DNA of 64,000 bases from Dillenia suffruticosa. Taxonomy: Eukaryota; Streptophyta; Magnoliopsida; Dilleniales; Dilleniaceae. The position numbers and the translations under genes were made by a program. Shown here piece by piece: positions 1 through 13,100 of this stretch (position 1 is the first letter of the stretch; every line of letters starts with the position of its first letter). The stretch spans positions 10,996,001 through 11,060,000 of the forward strand of contig JAVTVX010000017.1 in the NCBI GenBank assembly GCA_033439265.1, in the 5' to 3' direction. The notes under the pieces were generated by a model. That model ran no database searches and was not told where the DNA came from. It saw only the letters and a list, made by a program, of their open reading frames with translations.

Positions 1-2573
1 CATCAACTCTTTGTGAGGGGCCCAGATTCTAATTTCTTGATAATAAGTTGTGTAAATAAGAAGTGGGGTCCATCAGTTTGTCGCTAGGGCCCCACATGCA
101 TTAACTTCGTCCCATTTATGGCCCACCACACACATCACCCAGCTGCACAAAGTCAATGTGGGATAAAGCCATAGCTTTCAGAACAGTATAAGAATCCACA
201 ACAATCCCACAGTGAAAAATAGCAACACAAAAAAAAATTATTTTTCTTATTCTATCTTTTTTGGAAAATTAAAAAAGTATAGATAAGTTACAATACTGAT
301 AGAGAAAGAATGAACATTAAAAGAGATAAGAAATCCCCTTAAGAAGAGGAGAAAAGATAAAAATAAAAAACTAAAAAGATTAGAAGACATGATGAAGATA
401 GCACAGTTCTCTGATCCTTTTCTATATCTCTCAAGGAACCCTTTGAAAGCTCTGGCTAGTGTTGTTGGTAATGAAGCTAGGAAGACAATTTTAACCCAAA
501 TGAAAACAATTGGAAGATTTTGATTTTTGAAGAATTAAGGATTCCTGTCTAATCAAATGCACCAAAGGCCCATTGTGATTTGTACCAATGGATTTTTCCT
601 GTCTAACCCTTTAAACTTGATGCACATGAAATCATCCAATCTTCGGAAGGAAACCAACAAACCAAAAAGTGCCTGATGTTGGCTGTTCTATCTTGTTTGG
701 ATAGGCCAGCATGGAGGGAAAGAAAATGGATAGAATGCAATTTTATTTTATTTTTTAGAAGGAAAGAGAATGGAACAAATTTTTAAAATTTTCATTCAAG
801 CTGCAAGGGTTTCATTAAATCCTAACCCATGCTTATAAAGAAATTACAAGAATTTAAGAATCTAATAAAGAAATCCATTTTAAGCTTTCTCAAAAGAGAT
901 CCAAGCAAGATTGAAGCATCCACAAGCCAAATCTAAGCCAAATATGGAATTTTTTAATGTGAAGATGCTACTTTTAAAATTAGGTAATAGAGAGTTGTAA
1001 AGCCTCTCCAACCCTAATTTTACGAAGTATTGGATACAATCAATAGTATTATACCCCCTATTGTACTACAATTCCAGGTGGTACAATCCTTACTTATCCC
1101 CAAAATACCCTTAATTACATTCAAATCAACGAATGCACCTGCCGTTATTGTCATGACAATAAGTCTCCTTTCATTGAGAGTACAAGCCTTATTGTGACCA
1201 TGATTTAACATCGTAGTTACCATGCAAATTGGTGAGGCTGCTCTTTTGATCATCGTAACTACAATGTAACATGTGGTCCCGATACGATATATATATTTTT
1301 GTCTTGGCAACGTGATAATTACGAACTGAATACCATGTGACTATGATATCTTTTGCAGGGGACTTCACCTTTTTCTTCCTACCTAGCCTCCTTTGCCTCT
1401 TTTGCTGTTCTCCATGACTCCAATAGGGCTCCAAATCATGTAAAATCTCCACATATGACCAAAAATGCAAAAAGCATGAAACATGATGTAAAAATATTAA
1501 AATTATGGGGGGATAAGGGTTAATATCCCTAGATAAATGCATAAAATGAATGTATTTTCTAAACCTATCACTGGCTCACATTTGGTCTGCAGTACATGTA
1601 GGGAAAAAAAGGAAGCAATCACCTAATGATTTGCCCAATACCTAAGAACTGAACTTTTGTTTTTCAAAGGAGATAAAGTGCATATTTTTCAAATAATGCC
1701 ATGTTATTTTCTCTATCTAGGTCCTCTCTTCAATGTCCTGATCATTTTCCTTCACTGAGGAGTTAAATGCAGTTACAATCAAAACTCATGGCAGAATATT
1801 TCAGTGTCTTGGCATCAACTGAAATATTGGCTGTAATTGCTAATATTGGTTGACCTATAAAAACAACAAAAGTAAACCCCAACATCTGCTGATGGACAAA
1901 GCAATGGGAAACAAACCAAAACCCTGGAAGAGGAGGGGGGGGGAACAGGAGGGGGAAGTAATGGGAAAAGATGAAATGAAGAGTAATGAGTTAATTGCCA
2001 AAAACTTGAGAAATCTTATACACTTCTATCATTTTTGAGAAGGAAGAATTAGGCAAAGAAAGAATGGTGATGAATCGAATGTAATGAAAAATGTGAGATA
2101 CTTCTGATTGGAAATGGAAAGATATTTAGAGGAATTAAAATGCAGAGAAACAGAAATACATGGTTTATCTTTCATAGAGGAGCTAACAATTTGGTTCTTA
2201 ACCATTGGTAACATTGTTAGGAGATCACTTTCCTTTTTCCCCCTTTTTTCTTTTTTCTAATGCAAAATGAAGAAAGCAATATCTTGATTTGGGATATCTG
2301 CAGCAGCAAAGTTTTATAGCAACTGATTTCTTACGGAAATTGATCAGCTTTGCATATCTTACAACAAAAGCATCTTATCATATAGTGCCTCCAAGCTAGC
2401 AAGTGCAACACATTAATTGATTGACTTGTTGAGCTGCATGTGGTTTTGGTGTCTACTATGTGGCCTTTTTTGCTACCCACATGCTGGGAGTGATGTTTAC
2501 CCTTTGTTCTTGCTTTGCTAGTTGTTATTTCTTCTGAGCTCGAGTTTCTTGTATTTCTTTTTTTGTTAACTAG
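1..2573. other. Non-coding stretch, probably intron or upstream of the tail-anchored gene
   Basis: I find no exon I can support here. The sequence is AT-rich with short overlapping open frames on both strands that lack splice support or family resemblance. Since the exon beginning at 2574 is preceded by a normal acceptor (a pyrimidine-rich tract ending in AG at 2573), at least the right part should be intron of that gene. A purine-rich tract with a G run lies at about 1928-1960. Confidence 0.5.
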
Positions 2574-5500
2574 GGGGATATTATTAGGAGTCTGCAGAGT
2601 AGATTAGATATCATCTGTGATGAGGCAGATGGAGCTACCGATCCAAAAGCTGATGGTAATGGGGAAGTGAGCGCTGAGGGCTCAACTGCAAAATCCGTTT
2701 TGCAACTTGCTGTGCACAATTTAAGGTGTGTTACTTTTATACTACGATGGTATCTTCTTATTTATTGGCTTAGTTTTTATCTGTTTCTTTTTAGTCACTA
2801 CTTGTCTATTATGCTTGCTTGTATGCTAGCAGTCTACAGTATACATCTAGACTTGGCATGGATCCTAAATTGTCATGCTGGTTATTTTGGTTCTGTTACA
2901 ATCCGGATGGTGATAGCACTTGGTATAGACTACTTAGGCTTAATGTGGGTTTCAAGGGATTTGGAAAGAAAAGAAACAAAAGGGAAGTGAGAAAGACTGA
3001 AAACTCCCTGTTCTTCTCTTTTTGTAAACAAGCATATCGCAGATACCATTGATTTAAATTATGGCAACAGGTGTTGCAATAGCAGTTGCAGCTGTAAGAG
3101 GATCAGGCAATAACAGATCTAGGGTAACAGAAATTACCGTAACATTAGCAATAGAAGAATAGAGAGAGCAGCAGGGGACGAAGAGAGAAACTTGAGAAGC
3201 GAGAGACAGAAAAATAAGGAAAGGGACCATCAGAATCCACAGTTAATTTAGAGACAAAGCTCGATTTAATTCATTAAACAAAGCATAACAAATAGTAAAA
3301 CCTAATGCCTAAGTACATAGGGAAAGCCCTAAAAATTAGAGACAAGATTCCTAATATTGATTGCTAAAATTATCTTGGATCAATTTTCCCCGACAGAAAG
3401 CACTTTGCCTCTGGAGAGTCAAAATGTGTGCCTCAAGGTGGTGAATCCATGTGACAAATGGTAACTTTGTAGAAGAGCTCCAGTTGAAAACAAGGCACAG
3501 TAACAAACTCAAGAACACCTCATTGCAGTGAAAGTTCTCGTAAGAAAAAGAGAGGGAGAATTTTATTTGTAGGTAAATTAAATACCCATACTTACAAATG
3601 ATATGCAAAGAGTGTTAAGCAACAAAGGAAGAGAACTTAGGATGATATGACAATTGCTCACAATTCAAAAGAAAAACATCCTTTTCGTTAATAGCATCAA
3701 AATCAATTTGTCTCTCATTCCTAAAAACTGTTTCAAAATGTTCATTTTTCACATCCATTTTGACCTATTCAATATTCCCCAAATTCATAACTAGCTCAGT
3801 TTGAAACATTTAAACAAGACATTGTATCTCTTCATTTAGTGAGAATTGTACATTAACTACATAAGGAGATTCTTTGGGTTCCAAGATCAGCGACTTCAGA
3901 TTGGATATTGTTTAATTCTTTACAAGTTTCTCTAAGCTTATTTATTAATTCTTCAAGTGTCATGAATACATGTTTTACTTCCACCATTAATGCATTCCAT
4001 TCTGTGTATGATTTAAAACCTTGATGATGAGGCTGGGATTGAACTTCCCGCCTTGGTTTAGTAGGGTATTCTGCATAATTATGTGAATTTGAGTGTTGGC
4101 CACGATAATTGTAAGAATTCACATTAATCATACTTCGTTGGTCTCAAAAGTGTATGTAGGAACTCGTCTAGAAAAAGAGGAGCAAGCATATCCATGGTCA
4201 TAACATGTCAGATGAATTCTATAATCATAATCTTTTGTTTGAGCACAATACATGTCCCTATGATGAGGCATAGCGTCGATTATGGTTATAAGAATTCTAT
4301 TCTTCCTGTCCCTATGACATAATATTTTAATTGCTAGATAGGCTTTCCTATGGCAACTGTAAATATGGAACTCATTGTCACTTAAATAAAATTATGTTCA
4401 TTTCATGTGTCGAATGATGTACTTATAACAGGAAAAAGGTGCCAAGGGGGTGGGTAGCAATCATGGTTTTAGATATTGGCCCAATATCAGCCTACATAGA
4501 GGTATTCGCCTTTCCTGAGATTGATATGGGCTGCTACAAAGGGTAGGAAAGGGATTGTTCCCTTGTTGCAGGGAATATTGGATGGTGCAGCCAACACGGT
4601 GATTATAGTGGCCAATATGGTCGTGACTCCTCTAAATCAAAGGGAAAAATGCGTCCACTTGTCCAGCAAATCTCTGCATCGGCGTCTTGTTTCATCTTTC
4701 CCCTCTATTCTCTTCTCTGTTCTTCTGTTTTTGTCTGCTTGTATTCTTATCTCTCTCTTTCTCTCTCTCCTTTGTTTCTTCTCCTCCTCTGTGTCGTCTC
4801 TGTTTTTTTATGGATTTTTGCCCCACCTCTAATTTTCCCTTTCCCTTTCCCTTTCCCTTTCCCTTTTTGTTAATTTCAAAGAACTAGTTTTCCCTTTTTC
4901 TTTAAAAGAATTTTGATACAAAATTTTTTTTTCAAACATATTATTTATTAAATATAATACTATTTATGTTTTAAAAGAGTAAAATATATAAGTATGCATG
5001 CTCAACACAGTACTTTTTTAATTTACTAAGTAATAATTTTAATAAAATACCATTTTAGTTTAACCATCACATGATTGAAAATAATTTGAATAACAAATAG
5101 AGTTTGCAAAACTCAAGTGCATAATTATTTCATATATAATTAACTAGATTTGATTTATTAATAAATTTTGATATGATTTGGTTGAAAAAAAAATCCTTGT
5201 ATTGCCGATATTCTGTTACATAACTGTGTTATGGCCGCGACTGCATCCGCTATCGTGACTGTATGATTTAAAACCATAGTAGTAGTTCATATATAACAAT
5301 AGTGATTGTTGATGACCAGGGAAAAGGTTCAAAGGACTTGTTGTTGAGGGTGTCTCACAAAATTCAATTGTTCATATTCCATTATAATATGGGTCCATGG
5401 TACTACTTCGATTTCTGACAGTAGCTTCGATTGTTTCTCTCTAGTCTTCAGCTGAGGTTTGGTTTCTAATGCGTGATTTCTCGGTAACATTTGAAGATTA

Positions 5501-5945
5501 ATTGTTCTGTTCTGGGAGTGTAAGAGTATCATGCACCGCCAGGAGTGGTATTGAGCATTTCATGTGCCTATACGCAAATGGAAACATATGTTTTAGTGCT
5601 CAATTTAAAAAAAAAATGCAAGTCAAAAGTCTCTCTACAGCTGAAGAATGAGTGTGTTGTTGGCCGTCACAGAAACATAGATGGGATTGAAAAGTACATT
5701 TTGGCCAGGCCTATTTTACATGGACTCATGTACAAGTGACAGGTGTTAGGCACACGTAGGTGTTGGACACAAGTACATGTCTTGTTTTGACAAAGTGTTT
5801 ACTCAAATCAAATGTCCAGCACCCGTTACAATAACCGGGTCGTGTCTGGTTGACATAGATACAGATAGGCAAGGTGAACAGCCCATGTAACAAGGATATG
5901 TCTTCATCCACCTTTTTCGCTCCTGTACTAGTTTTATCTATTATC

Positions 5946-5976
<31 letters not shown>

Positions 5977-7606
5977 TTGGTCTCATAGTTTGCTATATTT
6001 GCAACATTATTCAAGATCTTTTCTCTTGGCATGACTTACAGCTACTTTGCTGTAACTGAACCACCTTTGTCAGGTCATTATAATAGAGCTGCTATCTCAG
6101 GGAAACTACTGATTAAGAGGTTGCTTCATATTTCTGGGACTTTCATTGCTAGTACCTATAAACGATCGATAGATGGAGTTTTGAGTCGATGATGGTTGAA
6201 AACTAATGTTTATGGTTGATTTATAGATGCATTCTGTGCTTGTCTGTCTTGCTAGGCCATGGTTGAACTTTATTAATGTGGCAACAAGAAGCTGTTGAAT
6301 TGGCATACTTGTTGCTGATATGTGCCTTCTTACTGAGTTGTTACTTATCTTACTGAATCACATCTATTTTTATGTGTTGACAGAGGAACTTGCAACCTAT
6401 TATTTCCTCGGAGAGTTTTCATCCCTTGGTTGTCAGATACTTACATCTGTGACTATCTACAGCCATCTGAGACTCTTGAGGTTCATACTCTTCACATTCC
6501 CTCCAAGGTTCATTGTATTGTATCTAAACTAGATTTGGTTGAATTGACGGTGACTATCAGTTGACTGGAATGTGTGTTACTGTCATTTACCATTTTCTAC
6601 ATTTCAAGCCTCAAAGACCTTGTTGCTAACCTCATCCCCTATGAGGTCCATCCTCCTGTGTAAAGTTTAATTGATGATGGTACTTAATTAAATTAGAAGG
6701 GTATACAATCTTGCCAGTGCCTTTGCTGTCTCTATTGCCCTTGGTTTCCACACAGTTGCATTTCAAATTAACTTGTTTACTTTAGCAGATGATCACTTGG
6801 ATTTTATTGCTGAAACTTATCTTTTTGTCAATTTATAATTCTCTTTGACCAGCTAGCACCAACCACTTAACTTCGATGACATCTATGCATTATGTTCTTG
6901 TATTTACCCCTGATTTGTATATGACGTGTAATCAACATTTATGTTTTATGTCTCTACCATCAATTCAAGGTGCAGATTTCTTCAAATCTGTCCAGAATAA
7001 TGTAATTATCCAATTGAGACACTTCTGAATTTAGTCATATGTTTGTGTAAAGGGACTTGGGGATAAAAGACCCGAAAAAACATCTATTTGCTATGCTGAG
7101 CCGGTTGAGAGAAAAATACTCTTCACAAAACTCATATATAAACATTGGTTGAGAAAGTGTATAATTCATTTTAAGAATCATAAATGGACTCTTTTGAGAT
7201 TTGATACAATGTTCTAGCAATATACTTCATTATTTGTAGTAGAAATTATTGACTTGAATAGTTCTGTGAACAGACCTCGTTATTTTTTCTTACTTGTGTT
7301 CCTTGTGTTCTGTAGGCTGTAAAAGATCATTGTGTCGAGTTATTATCCATGGAAGCACCAAATGATATATCAGCACTCCTAGAAGCAGAAACAGAAGCCC
7401 TTGCTGTACCTGGCAGGCCTCTCTGGGATCTAGCAATCCCGTTCAATTCAGCTATGGAAGTAGAGAAACCTTCCAAAGAGAATGGAGGTCGGACAAGCGG
7501 TCAGGAAAGTAGTAGGAAATCTAGCGAGTCATCAAATTTCAGCATCATGGCAGCATTATTGATCCTTCTCCTCTCTATTGTGGTTGGCTTTGTGCTCTTC
7601 TCTTAG
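2574..7606 (+). CDS. 3' part of an unrecognised tail-anchored membrane protein (three last exons)
   Basis: Three exons join in frame: 2574-2725, 6384-6507 and 7316-7606 (stop TAG at 7604-7606), giving 188 codons. Each junction has GT/AG borders: AG|GTGTGT after 2725, gacag before 6384, AAG|GTT after 6507, tgtag before 7316. The first exon is acidic and polar (DEADGATDPKADGNGE). The second is hydrophobic and aromatic (LLFPRRVFIPWLSDTYICDY). The third has a glutamate-rich helix (ALLEAETEALAVPGRPLWDL), a Ser/Lys-rich linker and, at the very end, a single hydrophobic segment of about 20 residues (MAALLILLLSIVVGFVLFS) with nothing after it. That is the layout of a C-terminal tail anchor, so the protein probably faces the cytosol from an ER, mitochondrial or peroxisomal membrane. 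I do not recognise the family. The 5' exons lie outside the window or were missed. The exon structure is well supported; the function is unknown. Confidence 0.72.
4463..5277. repeat. Possible inverted-repeat (MITE-like) element
   Basis: The left end starts atggttttagatattgg and the right end, read on the minus strand, starts atggttttaaatcatac, so the first nine bases match perfectly as inverted ends. The length, 815 bp, and the lack of a coding frame suit a non-autonomous DNA element. I could not find a matching target-site duplication, so the borders and the class are uncertain. Confidence 0.3.
4834..4867 (+). repeat. (TTTCCC)n hexamer tract
   Basis: About five perfect copies of TTTCCC in a row, inside a wider pyrimidine-rich stretch (4690-4900). 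It is a simple repeat and not the plant telomere unit. Confidence 0.85.
5945..5976 (+). repeat. (TTA)n microsatellite
   Basis: Roughly ten consecutive TTA/ATT units within the intron of the tail-anchored gene. Confidence 0.9.
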
Positions 7607-9138
7607 AGCATCATAGTTTGACACTAGGATCTGTTACAAGCATAACATGATATCTACAGTTGGAAGTTTTGGTCATATATCACTTTGATAGCTAAATTCG
7701 TACATGGGAAAGGTTTGCACTTTACAATTTACCATAGAAGACTCGTTGAAAATGAGGGGAATCCCAGAGTGCTAAAAGATCAATTTATTACTTTTCACTT
7801 TGATGAAAGGAAACAGGAGAAATGACATTATTCAGCTGGATTTACTATGTGGTGGACACTCTTTTGGGGCATAATGTGTGACTGCTTAATGCTTTGGCAG
7901 CCCAGAACGTGTAAATGATGTAACTTTACCTTCATTATCAGATCTGCCGCAGGCCTAATCCAAATCCCATTTTTAACTTACTAAGGTTTGAGTTACATTT
8001 AATTTGGACCGAGTTTGGCTCAGATTTAACAGTTTTTGTCTATTAATAACCATTGTTTTGCCATTTTACTCCAATATTTCTAAAATACAACGATGCAAGT
8101 ATTGTGAGCGAGTCCCGGGATTCGTATTGGAATTGCCATGGACCAAAAATGTTTGGTGCGGAAATGTAGTTTACTTTGGTCCGGTCTGAACTGCAATTTA
8201 TCCTCTTCTACATCAATTAAATTTTACACTCGAGGATAGAACCCCTACTCATGCTACTCAATAGGTGTCATTGTGGATTACTATAGTCCATAGGACCTAT
8301 AGGTTGTCAATCCATTAAATATGATAAGTTTTATCCTTAATTAAACAAAAAAAAAAAGTAAAATTCTATTTTTCTCTCTCTAAAAGTAAATGTAATAATT
8401 TTTCTTAAAAAATTAATTCAATTCATATTTTCCCTTTGTAAACACATTAGTATCAAGTTCCCTCTCTAAAAATATCAAATTTAATTTTTTCTCTCTTAAA
8501 TTAAGCTTATTAATTCTCTTTTTATAAAATCAAAATCTTCAATCTCTAAAAACATTGGATTTTAAAATTTCTCTATGTAGAAAATTTAGATTTAATTTTT
8601 TTTTTCTCTTTAAAGCTAAATAACATAGTTTTCCTTTTTTTAAAAAATTAATTTAATATATATTTTTCCCTCTAAAATTCGTTAATTTTAATTTTTCTCT
8701 TGCTAAAAAGAAAAAAGATTTAGTTTGCATATTAATTTAACTTGATATTTTAATTTGGGAGGAGCATGATTTTACCTCCTATTTGGAAATGCTTTAAGGT
8801 TACCACGAATTCTTTAGATCCCTTTTATCTTGTATCAAATGTTATCTAAAAAATAATAATACAATAATTATAATCTCAAAATATAACTTAATTATAATTT
8901 TAATCCCTAAATTAAGATTTCATCATTGGTAACTTAATTAATTAATATATTTTGTAATTATAACCCCGACCCATTATTGCTTGAACCAAATTTTTATTAA
9001 TTTATTTAATAACAAGACCTCTATTTAACCAAACAAATGCAAGTCTTTCATTAAAAATATTAAAAAAGTGTTATTAATTGTTTTCAAAATTAATCAGTCT
9101 TTATTTGTACATTTTTATAGAATTTGACTAATCATACC
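7607..9138. other. Intergenic stretch: 3'UTR of the tail-anchored gene, then AT-rich DNA
   Basis: The first 300-400 bases after the stop at 7606 are probably 3'UTR. From about 8340 on, the sequence is very AT-rich with repeated short motifs such as ttctctctaaaa and tttaattttt; I see no gene. Confidence 0.55.
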
Positions 9139-9399
9139 CTTACCTTTCGCTTTGTTTTTTCATTTTTAATTACGATTTTGCTTTTGCCTTCCCGTGCATG
9201 GCAAGATATTCCCATTCCACTTGGGTTTCCTTCCTCTAATCGACGGCTCTAGTCTACGAACATGTGGTTTCTTAGCTTATGTTAATGAAAATAGAAGCTC
9301 TTCATGCAGTTACTAGTTTACAAGAAAAGACAGAAGGTCCACAACCAGGGTAACTAACACATAACAATTGTATCTTTTGACTTATCAAACCTCTCTTGG

Positions 9400-9696
9400 A
9401 TAAACTTTTCACTATTATAGGAATAAGGTGACAGGCCTGAACCTAAGAACCCTATACACATGATGGATATTGATCACTCTGCCTTGGGAAGTGCAGTAAG
9501 TCTCCGCCTCCCAGACTTGCGTTCTTGTTAGCTTTGTTGCTTTCCCGTTTGCCATGACAGCAGCAGCAGATGGCAAACTCCAAAAGATGACAATGCTCAC
9601 AAGAACGCACGCTTTGGGTGATGGAGGGGTTTGCACAATTTGTGTCAGACTTTAATTTGCCACAAATATCAGTAGTTGCATCATCAAGATAACAAC
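9400..9696 (-). other. Probable last (3'UTR) exon of the mutase-like gene, with a conserved open frame
   Basis: On the minus strand a donor lies 32 nt past the mutase stop codon (GAGAAG|GTGAGACC, exon edge 10141). A good acceptor follows at 9697 (atatgttttcaag). This makes a 444 bp intron inside the 3'UTR. The exon from 9696 downward has two open frames. One begins with ATG at 9636 (73 codons, hydrophobic start SIVIFWSLPSAAAV). The other is open from the acceptor for about 80 codons and is cysteine-rich (CEHCHLLEFAICCCCHGK). Both stay open in copy B (26285-26546). The stop-to-junction distance is below the roughly 50 nt that usually triggers nonsense-mediated decay. The exact 3' end is not visible to me. 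Confidence 0.5.
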
Positions 9697-10172
9697 CTTG
9701 AAAACATATAATGTAACTAGTTAAAAGGATCAGGTTACAAAATGAAAAGCCAATCTAATTTTACAAGATCAAGATGAGAATACAAACAATTGAAAAGGAA
9801 ATGATTTATATAAATTTTAACATGATCAATAGAGTATGATATCAAATTTTCAAGTAAATATAACATAAAAAGGAAATAAACATTAACCTATGTGTTCTGG
9901 TAAGAGTCGACAATTACGATTATTTCAAAGGCCATAAATATAATTGGCCATACGTCCCTTCAACAAAAAAGAAGGGAGACAGAAAAGGGCCTTTATTATT
10001 TTGGGGAAGGGGGGGGGGGAGGAAAAAAGGTTGAACTAGAAATCTTAAAATTTTCCTGCTGGTCTGGCATGTGTAGCACACCATAAGAATGGAAGCAAAT
10101 CAATATCTAAAAAACAATACAATTGATGTGTCGGTCTCACCTTCTCCACCTCCCAAATATATTAAGCTACGA

Positions 10173-13100
10173 CTAGTTGGAAGCTATCTTTTCTGGATGC
10201 TTTCCATTTGCAACATCACTGGGGAGATCACGTCCACTGGGAATTTTTCCAGGATAGTTGGTGGTTGATGGATCTGAACTGATCATACTGCAGATGAGAG
10301 AATCAAAAAGGGTAACCAAATGAGAGATTGCAGTGAATAGGCAGGGTAAAGATAAACTTAGAAGAGTATGGCACATAATGTCTCACCCTCTGTCAACAAG
10401 GACAACAGAACGAAGTTCGCAATTGGCGAAGCTGTGAAGGACAAAACACCAGTGGTTAGGACATAAAGCTTAAAGAGCTTGTTGTATGCTTGTTTAATGT
10501 GTTGATATATATTCCATAACTGATATACCTTCTATTTGATTTACAAAAAGAGCTTCCTCGGAGTAGGGGGAAACAATCATAGTGTAAACTAAAGCAAAGC
10601 CCGTGAAAACTAAGTTTCACCAGTCAATTGGAGATTAAGACTCCAGTGTGCCACAGATGTTGCTGGTATCGTTATATAAATAATAATGATTGCCTTTTTA
10701 TTCATCCCCAAGAAATCAATCAGTGATTCTGAGACAAAGTGATATTGAAGGTAGCATTACCTACAGCACTGTTAATGCTAGAGCAGTGTTAATGCTAGCG
10801 GAGGAGAGATCAACAATTTCACATACCATGATGGAACATTAGAAATTGAAAAAAAAGGTGCAAGGGAGATTCTTTTGTTGTGGCAGCTAAATAAGTTCAA
10901 ATGAACTTTCAACCAGGAGTTTATGCAGAATATTTGTGTTGCCTTTTAGATTATTCTCTCAGGTGCACAGGATGTCACCTAGATTAGGGTGCTATGTGAC
11001 AATCACAAACTCATTGGGCAAAGCTTAAAATTTAAAATCTGAAAAATAATGTGTTTGGATGGAGGGACACTGAGGATGTAATTTGGTAAGCTTTCATACT
11101 CAAAATCTGCATTGCCACAATCTATTGCTTGAGTAATGATAAATAGAATTTTTTGAACTTTATATATATATATATTGGTTTACAAACATTTAAGTAAAAC
11201 TTTTAGCAAGCTGTGTCGTCCATGTGTGATTAGTGTATTTTTGTTTTAAAATATAACTCAATGGATATTTAGCTAGAACTGTCATTACACCTACCCAACA
11301 TTCACATTCACAGTACCTGGAACACCACCACAGCACCCATTTTCAGTCATCAACATCCACATCTCGTGATTAACACCTCAAATGCACCCTTTCATTTAGT
11401 GGTGACAGGCAGATGCACACTGGGGCAACGAACGCCCCCCCCCCCAAAAAAAAGGAGAAAAGATTATAAGGTTTTTATGTTTATAATGTATTTTTCCTCT
11501 ATCAGCTAAATTCACTCCCAAAAAAAAATAAAATAAAATATTTGAGTTTTTGAGTATGTTGCCCTCATTCTAAATGATTTCTCTCTTTCTCCCCACTAAA
11601 TAACAAACTCATTTTTTAAATTTTTAAAAATTTTTTAAATTTTTTAAATTTTAAATTGTAAATTTTAATTTTTTTTATTGGCTGCAAGCCTGACTTCATT
11701 GCAGAAAGATCTTCAATTGGAAAAATTCTTTTGACGTTGATGCTCTGATTGGATATCCTTTTTATCACCTATGAACATGAAGAAAGCCTAATTGTTTCTG
11801 CTAGTGTGCGGATGTTATGACTAGTGGTAGTTTTGCCTAAGATATGCATTTGTTAGAGCGAAAGTGACTGAAATAGTGATAACAAGGATATAGGCCAATA
11901 AGTAGTTCTAATCAGTTAACTTTAATGTCATTGAAGTTATGAAAGTTTAAAGCCCAAGATCAAATATATGATTGTGGTTGTTGTACTGCTTGGTAAATTG
12001 AGCAGACCAGGCAATTCCATTTTCCTTGTAAATTTCAAGTTCATTGAAATTCAAATTAAATATATTTGAAGTAGCAAAGTTCAATTTTGAACCAGATCGG
12101 CATGTAGAGTTTTATCTGGTGCCTTCATGGGGACAAAGTATGCATATGCTTCCACACAACTTGTACAAATCCTTCTTGTAATATTAATGAATTCAATAAG
12201 ACTTAACTTCCTTTTTGTCCCCATCACCCAAAACCACTTTTATCTAACCTTTAAAAAGCACTTTTGAGGGCCCTATCTTTTGCAAGAAGTGGTATTTGGT
12301 GCCTCCATTAGTTTGACGTAGTTAAGTTGCGTGGTTGGTGAATGCTATCATATTTCTACACCAGAAAAAAGATGATGTGGCATATCCACATTAAAAAAAA
12401 AAAGATTTAGTAACTTCAAAAATTTAAAATAATTTCTTGGTCAAGTAAAGAATTATTTTATTAAGAGATATTTATTTTTATTTCTGTTAAAAAGAATATT
12501 TCTTGGTTATTTAATTAAGAAATAATCATTTTATTAAGATTATTTCCTTATAGTTTGAAATTTCAAACCCTAAAAAAATTATTTCTTTGTTAAATAATTA
12601 AGAAACAATTTTTTTATTTGATCCAAATTTCATTCGTTAAATTATTATTATTATCATTATTATTATTATTTAGTTTTTTTTTTAGGGGCGAATGTTGGCG
12701 CAACAGTGGAGTTGCTCCTTTGGTGACCTCAAGGTCACGGGTTCAAGGCGTGGAAACAGTCTCTTTGCAAAAATGCAAAGGAAATGCTGTGTACAATACG
12801 CCCACCCTTCCCCTACTTCCACACTAAGTCGGGGAACACTTTGTGTACCGGATGAACCCATTATTATTATTATTATTATTATTATTTATTATTATTATTT
12901 ATCTCTCTCTACAAAGTAACAAACCTGAAATAGGTTTGCTCTCTTTTTTCCTACTCATGCCTCAACAAAAATTAATATCAGGGTAAATTATGAAATACCC
13001 CCACGTCGTTTACCTGTTGGCAACGAACCCCCAAGATTTTAAAACCGACAAAATGCTAGTGTGGCTTAGTTTGTTTGCAAATTGCCCCCTCTTCATCACT

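Larger units (their letters stand above)
2726..6383 (+). other. 3.66 kb intron of the tail-anchored gene, with repeat debris
   Basis: This intron separates the exons ending at 2725 and starting at 6384. It contains a minus-strand open frame at 3853-4131 that reads like low-complexity retroelement debris, a possible inverted-repeat element (4463-5277), a hexamer repeat near 4840 and an ATT microsatellite near 5950. A stretch around 5735-5850 contains tgttaggcacacgt and tgttggacacaag motifs of the kind common in plant dispersed repeats. None of it looks like a functional gene. Confidence 0.5.

Noticed and set aside
1020..1542. Two overlapping minus-strand open frames as a small gene
   Set aside because: They overlap in different frames, show no conserved motif and have no supporting splice or start context.
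3853..4131. 92-codon minus-strand frame as a host gene
   Set aside because: It lies inside an intron of the plus-strand gene and reads like low-complexity retroelement debris.
4834..4867. (TTTCCC)n as an interstitial telomere
   Set aside because: Plant telomeres are TTTAGGG; this hexamer is an ordinary simple repeat in a pyrimidine-rich tract.
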